A stretch of DNA of 64,000 bases from Luzula sylvatica (GCA_946800325.1 OX326960.1:14842393-14906392), one strand, 5' to 3'; positions 36,701 through 49,336 are shown, counted from the stretch's first letter. The notes: a model not told the origin generated them from the sequence alone. Numbers and translations: made by a program.

Positions 36701-37188
36701 CTCAAAGCATTAAAATCTTGATTTGAATTGAAAAACAAACTTTCTTAGTGTTCGTGAAATTTGGTGAAAAGTTATGTGGTAAAAGATACGATACAAATGA
36801 TCTAAAAACACGTTATTTGAACACCCCAAAGCGTTAAAATCTTGTTTTGAAACGAAAAACAAACTTTCTTAGTGTTTGTGAAATTTGGTGAAAAATTATG
36901 TAGTAAAAGATACGATACAATTGATCTCAAAACAAGTTATTTTAACTCCTCAAAGCGTTAAAATCTTGTTTTGAATCGAAAAACAAACTTTCTTAGTGTT
37001 TGTAAAATTTGGTGAAAAGTTATGTCGTAAAAGATACGATACAATTGATCTAAAAACACGTTATTTGAACTCCTCAAAGCGTTAAAATCTTGTTTTGAAT
37101 CGAAAAACAAACTTTCTTAGTGTTTGTGAAATTTGGTGAAAAGTTATGTTGTAAAAGATACGATACAATTGATCTAAAAACACGTTAT
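33718..37188. repeat. HOR block 11: 28 monomers, last subfamily A block
   Basis: m1-m11 in canonical order (m4 with CTTTGTTTC but normal TTCTTAG; m6 with TATTAAAAG; m7 with TTAGAGTTTG), then GCTATG and ACACATAATC units, alternating TAGC and TACT types, a GATATAAATG unit, AAAAGAAACG, GAAAGCG and m17-m21. Ends CAAAACAAG then TTATTTTAAC with GTTGTAAAAG, the last clear occurrence of the A tail. Same length as block 10 (3,471 bp) but a different internal order. Private: ACAGACATTC near 35371, GAAAACCAAAC near 34252. Confidence 0.88.
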
Positions 37189-37312
37189 TTGAACTCCTCA
37201 AAGCGTTAAAATCTTTTTTTGAATCGAAAAACAAACTTTCTTAGTGTTTGTGAAATTTGTTGAAAAGTTATGTAGTAAAAGATACGATACAATCGATCCA
37301 AAAACACGTTAT
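37189..37312. repeat. Chimeric monomer m1/m2
   Basis: Carries the m1 T run, GTTGAAAAG and AATCG, then the m2 ending GATCCAAAAAC. The combined AATCGATCCA at 37291-37300 was seen nowhere else in the window. The breakpoint lies in the few bases between the AATCG and GATCC sites. One monomer is lost and the next unit is m3, so register is kept. Confidence 0.88.
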
Positions 37313-39667
37313 TTGAACTCCTCAAAGCGTTAAAATCTTGTTTTGAATCGAAAAACAAACTTTCTTAGTGTTTCTGAAATTTGGTGAAAAATTATGTAGT
37401 AAAAGATGCGACACAATTGATCTAAAAACACGTTATTTGAACTCCTCAAAGCGTTAAAATCTTTGTTTCAATCGAAAAACAAACTTTCTTAGTGTTTGTG
37501 AAATTTGGTGAACAGTTATGTACTAAAAGATACGATACAAATGATCTAAAACACGTTATGTGAAATCCTCAAAGCGTTAAAATCTTGTTTTGAATCGAAA
37601 AACAAACTTTCTTAGTGTTTGTGAAATTTGGTGAAAAGTTATGTAGTAAAAGATATGATACAATTGATCTAAAAACACGTTATTTGAACTCCTCAAAGCG
37701 TTAAAATCTTGTTTTGAATCGAAAAACAAACTTTCTTAGTGTTTGTGAAATTTGGTGAAAAGTTATGTATTAAAAGAAACGATACAAATGATCTGAAAAC
37801 ACGCTATTTGAACTCCTGAAAGCGTTAAAATCTTGTTTTGAATCGAAAAACAAACTTTCTTAGAGTTTGTGAAATTTGGTGAAAAGTTATGTAGTGAAAG
37901 ATACGATACAAATGATCTAAAAACATGTTATTTGAACTCCTCAAAGCGTTAAAATCTTGTTTTGAATCGAAAAACAAAGTTTCTTAGTGTTTGTGAAATT
38001 TGGTGAAAAGTTATGTACTAAAAGATACGATACAAATGATCTAAAAACACTTTATTTGAACTCCTCAAAGCGTTAAAATCTTGTTTTGAATCGAAAAACA
38101 AACTTTCTTAGTGTTTGTGAAATTTGGTGAAAAGTTATGTAGTAAAAGATACGATACAATTGATCTAAAAACACGTTATTTGTACTCCTCAAAGCGTTAA
38201 AATCTTGTTTTGAATCGAAAAATAAACTTTCTTAGTGTTTGTGAAATTTGGTGAAAAGTTATGTACTAAAAGATACGATACAAATGATCTGAAAACACGC
38301 TATTTGAACTCCTGAAAGCGTTAAAATCTTGTTTTGAATCGAAAAACAAACTTTCTTAGTGTTTGTGAAATTTGGTGAAAAGTTATGTAGTAAAAGATAC
38401 GACACAATTGATCTAAAAACACGTTATTTGAACTCCTCAAAGCGTTAAAATCTTGTATTGAATCGAAAAACAAACTTTCTTAGTGTTTGTGACATTTGGT
38501 GAAAAGTTATGTTGCAAAAGATACGATACAATTGATCTAAAAACACGTTATTTGTACTCCTCAAAGCGTTAAAATCTTGTTTTGAATCGAAAAAGAAACT
38601 TTCTTTGTGTTTGTGAAATTTGGTGAAAAGTTATGTACTAAAAGATACGATACAAATGATCTAAAAACACGTTATTTGAACTCCTCAAAGCGTTAAAATC
38701 TTGTTTTGAATCGAAAAACAAACTTTCTTAGCGTTTGTGAAATTTGGTGAAAAGTTATGTAGTAAAAGATACGACACAATTGATCTAAAAATACGTTATT
38801 TGAACTCCTCAAAGCGTTAAAATCTTGTTTTGAATCGAAAAACAAACTTTCTTAGTGTTTGTGAAATTTGGTGAAAAGTTATGTACTAAAAGAAACGATA
38901 CAAATGATCTGAAAACACGCTATTTGAACTCCTGAAACAATTAAAATCTTGTTTTGAATCGAAAAACAAACTTTCTTAGTGTTTGTGAAATTTGGTGAAA
39001 AGTTACGTAGTAAAAGATACGATACAATTGATCTAAAAACACGTTATTTGAACTCCTCAAAGCGTTAAAATCTTAATTTGAATTGAAAAACAAACTTTAT
39101 TAGTGTTTGTGAAATTTGGTGAAAAGTTATGTAGTAAAAGATACGATACAATTGATCCAAAAACACGTTATTTGAACTCCTCAAAGCGTTAAAATCTTGA
39201 TTTGAATTGAAAAACAAACTTTCTTAGTGTTCGTGAAATTTGGTGAAAAGTTATGTGGTAAAAGATACGATACAAATGATCTAAAAACACGTTAGTTGAA
39301 CACCCCAAAGCGTTAAAATCTTGTTTTGAAACGAAAAACAAACTTTCTTAGTGTTTGTGAAATTTGGTGAAAAATTATGTAGTAAAAGATACGATACAAT
39401 TGATCTCAAAACACGTTATTTGAACTCCTCAAAGCGTTAAAATCTTGTTTTGAATTGAAAAACAAACTTTCTTAGTGTTTGTGAAATTTGGTGAAAAGTT
39501 ATGTCGTAAAAGATACGATACAATTGATCTAAAAATACGTTATTTGAACTCCTCAAAGCGTTAAAATCTTGTTTTGAATCGAAAAACAAACTTTCTTAGT
39601 GTTTGTGAAATTTGGTGAAAAGTTATGTCATAAAAGATACGATACAATTGATCTAAAAACACGTTAT
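37189..39667. repeat. HOR block 12: 20 monomers, canonical order minus one
   Basis: Canonical m1-m21 order except that m1 and m2 are fused. First block in the right-hand part with the subfamily B end (ACGTTAG before GAACACC, GTCATAAAAG, AAAGCATT before the T run). Private changes: CTTGTATTG, AAAAGAAAC, GAAACAATTAAAATC, CTTAATTTG, TTTATTAG and AAAATACG. Together with blocks 2 and 15 it shows that the 21-mer order is the shared framework. Confidence 0.9.
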
Positions 39668-41774
39668 TTGAACTCCTCAAAGCATTAAAATCTTTTTTTG
39701 AATCGAAAAACAAACTTTCTTAGTGTTTGTGAAATTTGTTGAAAAGTTATGTAGTAAAAGATACGATACAATCGATCTAAAAACACGTTATTTGAACTCC
39801 TCAAAGCGTTAAAATCATGTTTTGAATCGAAAAACAAACTTTCTTAGTGTTTGTGAAATTTGGTGAAAAGTTATGTACTAAAAGATACGATACAAATGAT
39901 CCAAAAACACGTTATTTGAACTCCTCAAAGCGTTAAAATCTTGTTTTGAATCGAAAAACAAACTTTCTTAGTGTTTCTGAAATTTGGTGAAAAATTATGT
40001 AGTAAAAGATGCGACACAATTGATCTAAAAACACGTTATTTGAACACCTCAAAGCGTTAAAATCTTGTTTTGAATCGAAAAACAAACTTTCTTAGTGTTT
40101 GTGAAATTTGGTGAAAAGTAATGTAGTAAAAGATACGACACAAATGATCTAAAAACATGTTATTTGAACTCCTCAAAGCGTTAAAATCTTGTTTTGAATC
40201 GAAAAACAAACTTTCTTAGTGTTTGTGAAATTTGGTGAAAAGTTATGTACTAAAAGATACGATACAAATGATCTAAAACACGTTATGTGAAATCCTCAAA
40301 GCGTTAAAATCTTGTTTTGAATCGAAAAACAAACTTTCTTAGTGTTTGTGAAATTTGGTGAAAAGTTATGTAGTAAAAGATATGATACAATTGATCTAAA
40401 AACACGTTATTTGAACTCCTCAAAGCGTTAAAATCTTGTTTTGAATCGAAAAACAAACTTTCTTAGTGTTTGTGAAATTTGGTGAAAAGTTATGTACTAA
40501 AAGAAACGATACAAATGATCTGAAAACACGCTATTTGAACTCCTGAAAGCGTTAAAATCTTGTTTTGAATCGAAAAACAAACTTTCTTAGTGTTTGTGAA
40601 ATTTGGTGAAAAGTTATGTAGTGAAAGATACGATACAAATGATCTAAAAACATGTTATTTGAACTCCTCAAAGCGTTAAAATCTTGTTTTGAATCGAAAA
40701 ACAAAGTTTCTTAGTGTTTGTGAAATTTGGTGAAAAGTTATGTACTAAAAGATACGATACAAATGATCTAAAAACACTTTATTTGAACTCCTCAAAGCGT
40801 TAAAATCTTGTTTTGAATCGAAAAACAAACTTTCTTAGTGTTTGTGAAATTTGGTGAAAAGTTATGTAGTAAAAGATACGATACAATTGATCTAAAAACA
40901 CGTTATTTGTACTCCTCAAAGCGTTAAAATCTTGTTTTGAATCGAAAAATAAACTTTCTTAGTGTTTGTGAAATTTGGTGAAAAGTTATGTACTAAAAGA
41001 TACGATACAAATGATCTGAAAACACGCTATTTGAACTCCTGAAAGCGTTAAAATCTTGTTTTGAATCGAAAAACAAACTTTCTTAGTGTTTGTGAAATTT
41101 GGTGAAAAGTTATGTAGTAAAAGATACGACACAATTGATCTAAAAACACGTTATTTGAACTCCTCAAAGCGTTAAAATCTTGTTTTGAATCGAAAAACAA
41201 ACTTTCTTAGTGTTTGTGAAATTTGGTGAAAAGTTATGTACTAAAAGAAACGATACAAATGATCTGAAAACACGCTATTTGAACTCCTGAAACCGTTAAA
41301 ATCTTGTTTTGAATCGAAAAACAAACTTTCTTAGTGTTTGTGAAATTTGGTGAAAATTTACGTAGTAAAAGATACGATACAATTGATCTAAAAACACGTT
41401 ATTTGAACTCCTCAAAGCGTTAAAATCTTGATTTGAATTGAAAAACAAACTTTCTTAGTGTTTGTGAAATTTGGTGAAAAGTTATGTAGTAAAAGATACG
41501 ATACAATTGATCCAAAAACACGTTATTTGAACTCCTCAAAGCGTTAAAATCTTGATTTGAATTGAAAAACAAACTTTCTTAGTGTTCGTGAAATTTGGTG
41601 AAAAGTTATGTGGTAAAAGATACGATACAAATGATCTAAAAACACGTTAGTTGAACACCCCAAAGCGTTAAAATCTTGTTTTGAAACGAAAAACAAACTT
41701 TCTTAGTGTTTGTGAAATTTGGTGAAAAATTATGTAGTAAAAGATACGATACAATTGATCTCAAAACACGTTAT

Positions 41775-42270
41775 TTGAACTCCTCAAAGCGTTAAAATCT
41801 TGTTTTGAATTGAAAAACAAACTTTCTTAGTGTTTGTGAAATTTGGTGAAAAATTATGTAGTAAAAGATGCGACACAATTGATCTAAAAACACGTTATTT
41901 GAACACCTCAAAGCGTTAAAATCTTGTTTTGAATCGAAAAACAAACTTTCTTAGTGTTTGTGAAATTTGGTGAAAAGTAATGTAGTAAAAGATACGACAC
42001 AAATGATCTAAAAACATGTTATTTGAACTCCTCAAAGCGTTAAAATCTTGTTTTGAATCGAAAAACAAACTTTCTTAGTGTTTCTGAAATTTGGTGAAAA
42101 ATTATGTAGTAAAAGATGCGACACAATTGATCTAAAAACACGTTATTTGAACACCTCAAAGCGTTAAAATCTTGTTTTGAATCGAAAAACAAACTTTCTT
42201 AGTGTTTGTGAAATTTGGTGAAAAGTAATGTAGTAAAAGATACGACACAAATGATCTAAAAACATGTTAT
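41775..42270. repeat. 248-bp dimer duplication (GATGCGACAC + m3b)
   Basis: Two dimers, 41775-42022 and 42023-42270. GATGCGACAC (G of GATG at 41870 and 42118) and AAGTAATGTAG are each repeated at 248 bp. The first monomer of copy 1 is a chimera with an m20 head (GAATTG) and m3 tail; the first of copy 2 is a normal m3 (TTTCTGAAA). Confidence 0.87.
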
Positions 42271-42642
42271 TTGAACTCCTCAAAGCGTTAAAATCTTGTT
42301 TTGAATCGAAAAACAAACTTTCTTAGTGTTTGTGAAATTTGGTGAAAATTTACGTAGTAAAAGATACGATACAATTGATCTAAAAACACGTTATTTGAAC
42401 TCCTCAAAGCGTTAAAATCTTGATTTGAATTGAAAAACAAACTTTCTTAGTGTTTGTGAAATTTGGTGAAAAGTCATGTAGTAAAAGATACGATACAATT
42501 GATCCAAAAACACGTTATTTGAACTCCTCAAAGCGTTAAAATCTTGATTTGAATTGAAAAACAAACTTTCTTAGTGTTCGTGAAATTTGGTGAAAAGTTA
42601 TGTGGTAAAAGATACGATACAAATGATCTAAAAACACGTTAG

Positions 42643-43014
42643 TTGAACACCCCAAAGCGTTAAAATCTTGTTTTGAAACGAAAAACAAACTTTCTTAGTG
42701 TTTGTGAAATTTGGTGAAAAATTATGTAGTAAAAGATACGATACAATTGATCTCAAAACACGTTATTTGAACTCCTCAAAGCGTTAAAATCTTGTTTTGA
42801 ATTGAAAAACAAACTTTCTTAGTGTTTGTGAAATTTGGTGAAAAGTTATGTCGTAAAAGATACGATACAATTGATCTAAAAACACGTTAGTTGAACACCC
42901 CAAAGCGTTAAAATCTTGTTTTGAAACGAAAAACAAACTTTCTTAGTGTTTGTGAAATTTGGTGAAAAATTATGTAGTAAAAGATACGATACAATTGATC
43001 TCAAAACACGTTAT
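42643..43014. repeat. m19-m20-m19 local amplification
   Basis: m19 (GAACACCCC, GAAACG, GATCTCAAAAC) starts at 42643, m20 (GTCGTAAAAG, ending ACGTTAG) at 42767 and m19 again at 42891. The m20 here ends in ACGTTAG, a state otherwise found on m18, so its tail comes from m18: the duplication point lies inside this monomer. Confidence 0.84.
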
Positions 43015-43138
43015 TTGAACTCCTCAAAGCGTTAAAATCTTGTTTTGAATCGAAAAACAAACTTTCTTAGTGTTTGTGAAATTTGGTGAAAAGTTATGTC
43101 ATAAAAGATACGATACAATTGATCTAAAAACACGTTAT

Positions 43139-45121
43139 TTGAACTCATCAAAGCATTAAAATCTTTTTTTGAATCGAAAAACAAACTTTCTTAGTGTTTG
43201 TGAAATTTGTTGAAAAGTTATGTAGTAAAAGATACGATACAATTGATCTAAAAACACGTTATTTGAACTCCTCAAAGCGTTAAAATCATGTTTTGAATCG
43301 AAAAACAAACTTTCTTAGTGTTTGTGAAATTTGGTGAAAAGTTATGTACTAAAAGATACGATACAAATGATCCAAAAACACGTTATTTGAACTCCTCAAA
43401 GCGTTAAAATCTTGTTTTGAATCGAAAAACAAACTTTCTTAGTGTTTCTGAAATTTGGTGAAAAATTATGTAGTAAAAGATGCGACACAATTGATCTAAA
43501 AACACGTTATTTGAACACCTCAAAGCGTTAAAATCTTGTTTTGAATCGAAAAACAAACTTTCTTAGTGTTTGTGAAATTTGGTGAAAAGTAATGTAGTAA
43601 AAGATACGACACAAATGATCTAAAAACATGTTATTTGAACTCCTCAAAGCGTTAAAATCTTGTTTTGAATCGAAAAACAAACTTTCTTAGTGTTTGTGAA
43701 ATTTGGTGAAAAGTTATGTACTAAAAGATACGATACAAATGATCTAAAACACGTTATGTGAAATCCTCAAAGCGTTAAAATCTTGTTTTGAATCGAAAAA
43801 CAAACTTTCTTAGTGTTTGTGAAATTTGGTGAAAAGTTATGTAGTAAAAGATATGATACAATTGATCTAAAAACACGTTATTTGAACTCCTCAAAGCGTT
43901 AAAATCTTGTTTTGAATCGAAAAACAAACTTTCTTAGTGTTTGTGAAATTTGGTGAAAAGTTATGTACTAAAAGAAACGATACAAATGATCTGAAAACAC
44001 GCTATTTGAACTCCTGAAAGCGTTAAAATCTTGTTTTGAATCGAAAAACAAACTTTCTTAGTGTTTGTGAAATTTGGTGAAAAGTTATGTAGTGAAAGAT
44101 ACGATACAAATGATCTAAAAACATGTTATTTGAACTCCTCAAAGCGTTAAAATCTTGTTTTGAATCGAAAAACAAAGTTTCTTAGTGTTAGTGAAATTTG
44201 TTGAAAAGTTATGTACTAAAAGATACGATACAAATGATCTAAAAACACTTTATTTGAACTCCTCAAAACGTTAAAATCTTGTTTTCAATCGAAAAACAAA
44301 CTTTCTTAGTGTTTGTGAAATTTGGTGAAAAGTTATGTAGTAAAAGATACGATACAATTGATCTAAAAACACGTTATTTGTACTCCTCAAAGCGTTAAAA
44401 TATTATTTTGAATCGAAAAACAAACTTTCTTAGTGTTTGTGAAATTTGGTGAAAAGTTATGTACTAAAAGATACGATACAAATGATCTGAAAACACGCTA
44501 TTTGAACTCCTGAAAGCGTTAAAATCTTGTTTTGAATCGAAAAACAAACTTTCTTAGTGTTTGTGAAATTTGGTGAAAAGTTATGTAGTAAAAGATACGA
44601 CACAATTGATCTAAAAACACGTTATTTGAACTCCTCAAAGCGTTAAAATCTTGTTTTGAATCGAAAAACAAACTTTGTTAGTGTTTGTGAAATTTGGTGA
44701 AAAGTTATGTAGCAAAAGATACGATACAATTGATCTAAAAACACGTTATTTGTACTCCTCAAAGCGTTAAAATCTTGTTTTGAATCGAAAAACAAACTTT
44801 CTTAGTGTTTGTGGAATTTGGTGAAAAGTTATGTACTAAAAGATACGATACAAATAATCTAAAAACACGTTATTTGAACTCCTCAAAGCGTTAAAATCTT
44901 GTTTTGAATCGAAAAACAAACCTTCTTAGCGTTTGTGAAATTTGGTGAAAAGTTATGTAGTAAAAGATACGACACAATTGATCTAAAAACACGTTATTTG
45001 AACTCCTCAAAGCGTTAAAATCTTGTTTTGAATCGAAAAACAAACTTTCTTAGTGTTTGTGAAATTTGGTGAAAAGTTATGTTGTAAAAGATACGATACA
45101 ATTGATCTAAAAACACGTTAT
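43139..45121. repeat. HOR block 14: 16 monomers
   Basis: m1 (GAACTCATC, and AATTGATC instead of AATCGATC), m2, m3, m3b, m4', m5-m14, then an m21 of the GTTGTAAAAG form. m15-m20 are missing. Private changes: GTGTTAGTG in m8, CAAAACG and TTTCAATCG in m9, AAATATTATTTTG in m10, CTTTGTTAG in m12, GTGGAATTTGG in m13, AACCTTCTTAGCG in m14. Several of these (CTTTGTTAG, AACCTTC) recur in block 16, so those two share recent ancestry. Confidence 0.87.
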
Positions 45122-47724
45122 TTGAACTCCTCAAAGCGTTAAAATCTTTTTTTGAATCGAAAAACAAACTTTCTTAGTGTTTGTGAAATTTGTTGAAAAG
45201 TTATGTAGTAAAAGATACGATACAATCGATCTAAAAACACGTTATTTGAACTCCTCAAAGCGTTAAAATCATGTTTTGAATCGAAAAACAAACTTTCTTA
45301 GTGTTTGTGAAATTTGGTGAAAAGTTATGTACTAAAAGATACGATACAAATGATCCAAAAACACGTTATTTGAACTCCTCAAAGCGTTAAAATCTTGTTT
45401 TGAATCGAAAAACAAACTTTCTTAGTGTTTCTGAAATTTGGTGAAAAATTATGTAGTAAAAGATGCGACACAATTGATCTAAAAACACGTTATTTGAACT
45501 CCTCAAAGCGTTAAAATCTTGTTTTCAATCGAAAAACAAACTTTCTTAGTGTTTGTGAAATTTGGTGAACAGTTATGTACTAAAAGATACGATACAAATG
45601 ATCTAAAACACGTTATGTGAAATCCTCAAAGCGTTAAAATCTTGTTTTGAATCGAAAAACAAACTTTCTTAGTGTTTGTGAAATTTGGTGAAAAGTTATG
45701 TAGTAAAAGATATGATACAATTGATCTAAAAACACGTTATTTGAACTCCTCAAAGCGTTAAAATCTTGTTTTGAATCGAAAAACAAACTTTCTTAGTGTT
45801 TGTGAAATTTGGTGAAAAGTTATGTACTAAAAGAAACGATACAAATGATCTGAAAACACGCTATTTGAACTCCTGAAAGCGTTAAAATCTTGTTTTGAAT
45901 CGAAAAACAAACTTTCTTAGTGTTTGTGAAATTTGGTGAAAAGTTATGTAGTGAAAGATACGATACAAATGATCTAAAAACATGTTATTTGAACTCCTCA
46001 AAGCGTTAAAATCTTGTTTTGAATCGAAAAACAAAGTTTCTTAGTGTTTGTGAAATTTGGTGAAAAGTTATGTACTAAAAGATACGATACAAATGATCTA
46101 AAAACACTTTATTTGAACTCCTCAAAGCGTTAAAATCTTGTTTTGAATCGAAAAACAAACTTTCTTAGTGTTTGTGAAATTTGGTGAAAAGTTATGTAGT
46201 AAAAGATACGATACAATTGATCTAAAAACACGTTATTTGTACTCCTCAAAGCGTTAAAATCTTGTTTTGAATCGAAAAATAAACTTTCTTAGTGTTTGTG
46301 AAATTTGGTGAAAAGTTATGTACTAAAAGATACGATACAAATGATCTGAAAACACGCTATTTGAACTCCTGAAAGCGTTAAAATCTTGTTTTGAATCGAA
46401 AAACAAACTTTCTTAGTGTTTGTGAAATTTGGTGAAAAGTTATGTAGTAAAAGATACGACACAATTGATCTAAAAACACGTTATTTGAACTCCTCAAAGC
46501 GTTAAAATCTTGTTTTGAATCGAAAAACAAACTTTCTTAGTGTTTGTGAAATTTGGTGAAAAGTTATGTTGCAAAAGATACGATACAATTGATCTAAAAA
46601 CACGTTATTTGTACTCCTCAAAGCGTTAAAATCTTGTTTTGAATCGAAAAACAAACTTTCTTAGTGTTTGTGAAATTTGGTGAAAAGTTATGTACTAAAA
46701 GATACGATACAAATGATCTAAAAACACGTTATTTGAACTCCTCAAAGCGTTAAAATCTTGTTTTGAATCGAAAAACAAACTTTCTTAGCGTTTGTGAAAT
46801 TTGGTGAAAAGTTATGTAGTAAAAGATACGACACAATTGATCTAAAAATACGTTATTTGAACTCCTCAAAGCGTTAAAATCTTGTTTTGAATCGAAAAAC
46901 AAAGTTTCTTAGTGTTTGTGAAATTTGGTGAAAAGTTATGTACTAAAAGAAACGATACAAATGATCTGAAAACACGCTATTTGAACTCCTGAAACCGTTA
47001 AAATCTTGTTTTGAATCGAAAAACAAACTTTCTTAGTGTTTGTGAAATTTGGTGAAAAGTTACGTAGTAAAAGATACGATACAATTGATCTAAAAACACG
47101 TTATTTGAACTCCTCAAAGCGTTAAAATCTTGATTTGAATTGAAAAACAAACTTTCTTAGTGTTTGTGAAATTTGGTGAAAAGTTATGTAGTAAAAGATA
47201 CGATACAATTGATCCAAAAACACGTTATTTGAACTCCTCAAAGCGTTAAAATCTTGATTTGAATTGAAAAACAAACTTTCTTAGTGTTCGTGAAATTTGG
47301 TGAAAAGTAATGTGGCAAAAGATACGATACAAATGATCTAAAAACACGTTAGTTGAACACCCCAAAGCGTTAAAATCTTGTTTTGAAACGAAAAACAAAC
47401 TTTCTTAGTGTTTGTGAAATTTGGTGAAAAATTATGTAGTAAAAGATACGATACAATTGATCTCAAAACACGTTATTTGAACTCCTCAAAGCGTTAAAAT
47501 CTTGTTTTGAATTGAAAAACAAACTTTCTTAGTGTTTGTGAAATTTGGTGAAAAGTTATGTCGTAAAAGATACGATACAATTGATCTAAAAACACGTTAT
47601 TTGAACTCCTCAAAGCGTTAAAATCTTGTTTTGAATCGAAAAACAAACTTTCTTAGTGTTTGTGAAATTTGGTGAAAAGTTATGTCATAAAAGATACGAT
47701 ACAATTGATCTAAAAACACGTTAT
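45122..47724. repeat. HOR block 15: intact canonical 21-mer, subfamily B
   Basis: The 21 monomers follow the same order as at 6695-9296, 38 kb away, with length 2,603 bp (21 x 124 minus the m4 deletion). The diagnostic states listed for block 2 are present. Differences include ACAAAGTTTC in m15 (near 46909), GTAATGTGGCAAAAG in m18 (near 47309) and AAAGCATT before the following T run. It is the best reference copy of the HOR in this window because it lacks extra indels. Confidence 0.93.
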
Positions 47725-49336
47725 TTGAACTCCTCAAAGCATTAAAATCTTTTTTTGAATCGAAAAACAAACTTTCTTAGTGTTTGTGAAATTTGTTGAA
47801 AAGTTATGTAGTAAAAGATACGATACAATCGATCTAAAAACACGTTATTTGAACTCCTCAAAGCGTTAAAATCATGTTTTGAATCGAAAAACAAACTTTC
47901 TTAGTGTTTGTGAAATTTGGTGAAAAGTTATGTACTAAAAGATACGATACAAATGATCCAAAAACACGTTATTTGAACTCCTCAAAGCGTTAAAATCTTG
48001 TTTTGAATCGAAAAACAAACTTTCTTAGTGTTTGTGAAATTTGGTGAAAAATTATGTAGTAAAAGATGCGACACAATTGATCTAAAAACACGTTATTTGA
48101 ACACCTCAAAGCGTTAAAATCTTGTTTTGAATCGAAAAACAAACTTTCTTAGTGTTTGTGAAATTTGGTGAAAAGTAATGTAGTAAAAGATACGACACAA
48201 ATGATCTAAAAACATGTTATTTGAACTCCTCAAAGCGTTAAAATCTTGTTTTGAATCGAAAAACAAACTTTCTTAGTGTTTGTGAAATTTGGTGAAAAGT
48301 TATGTACTAAAAGATACGATACAATTGATCTAAAAACACGTTATTTGTACTCCTCAAAGCGTTAAAATCTTATTTTGAATCGAAAAACAAACTTTCTTAG
48401 TGTTTGTGAAATTTGGTGAAAAGTTATGTCATAAAAGATACGATACAAATGATCTAAAAACACTTTATTTGAACTCCTCAAAGCGTTAAAATCTTGTTTT
48501 GAATCGAAAAACAAACTTTCTTAGTGTTTGTGAAATTTGGTGAAAAGTTATGTAGTAAAAGATACGATACAATTGATCTAAAAACACGTTATTTGTACTC
48601 CTCAAAGCGTTAAAATCTTATTTTGAATCGAAAAACAAACTTTCTTAGTGTTTGTGAAATTTGGTGAAAAGTTATGTACTAAAAGATACGATACAAATGA
48701 TCTGAAAACACGCTATTTGAACTCCTGAAAGCGTTAAAATCTTGTTTTGAATCGAAAAACAAACTTTCTTAGTGTTTGTGAAATTTGGTGAAAAGTTATG
48801 TAGTAAAAGATACGACACAATTGATCTAAAAACACGTTATTTGAACTCCTCAAAGCGTTAAAATCTTGTTTTGAATCGAAAAACAAACTTTGTTAGTGTT
48901 TGTGAAATTTGGTGAAAAGTTATGTAGCAAAAGATACGATACAATTGATCTAAAAACACGTTATTTGTACTCCTCAAAGCGTTAAAATCTTGTTTTGAAT
49001 CGAAAAACAAACTTTCTTAGTGTTTGTGAAATTTGGTGAAAAGTTATGTACTAAAAGATACGATACAAATAATCTAAAAACACGTTATTTGAACTCCTCA
49101 AAGCGTTAAAATCTTGTTTTGAATCGAAAAACAAACCTTCTTAGCGTTTGTGAAATTTGGTGAAAAGTTATGTAGTAAAAGATACGACACAATTGATCTA
49201 AAAACACGTTATTTGAACTCCTCAAAGCGTTAAAATCTTGTTTTGAATCGAAAAACAAACTTTCTTAGTGTTTGTGAAATTTGGTGAAAAGTTATGTTGT
49301 AAAAGATACGATACAATTGATCTAAAAACACGTTAT
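47725..49336. repeat. HOR block 16: 13 monomers, no 123-bp marker
   Basis: Exactly 13 x 124 bp. Order: m1, m2, m3 (TTTGTGAAA form), m3b, a TACT unit with AATTGATC, a GTACTCC unit with CTTATTTTG and GTCATAAAAG ending CACTTTAT, m9, m10 (CTTATTTTG), m11, m12 (CTTTGTTAG, TAGC), m13, m14 (AACCTTC), m21 (GTTG). m4-m7 are absent. The sixth unit is chimeric, with an m10-type head, an m21 GTCAT site and an m8 tail. Confidence 0.86.

Larger units (their letters stand above)
39668..43138. repeat. HOR block 13: 28 monomers with dimer amplifications
   Basis: m1-m3, m3b, m4', m5-m11, m15-m19, a fused m20/m3 unit, m3b, m3, m3b, an m16-tail unit (GAAAATTTACG), m17-m20, m19 again, m21. Two 248-bp dimer duplications lie in it: m3/m3b types at 41775-42270, and m19/m20 then m19 from 42643. 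Subfamily B throughout. The GAAAATTTACG variant (near 41354 and 42346) occurs only here and shows that m16-m19 were copied locally. Confidence 0.88.
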
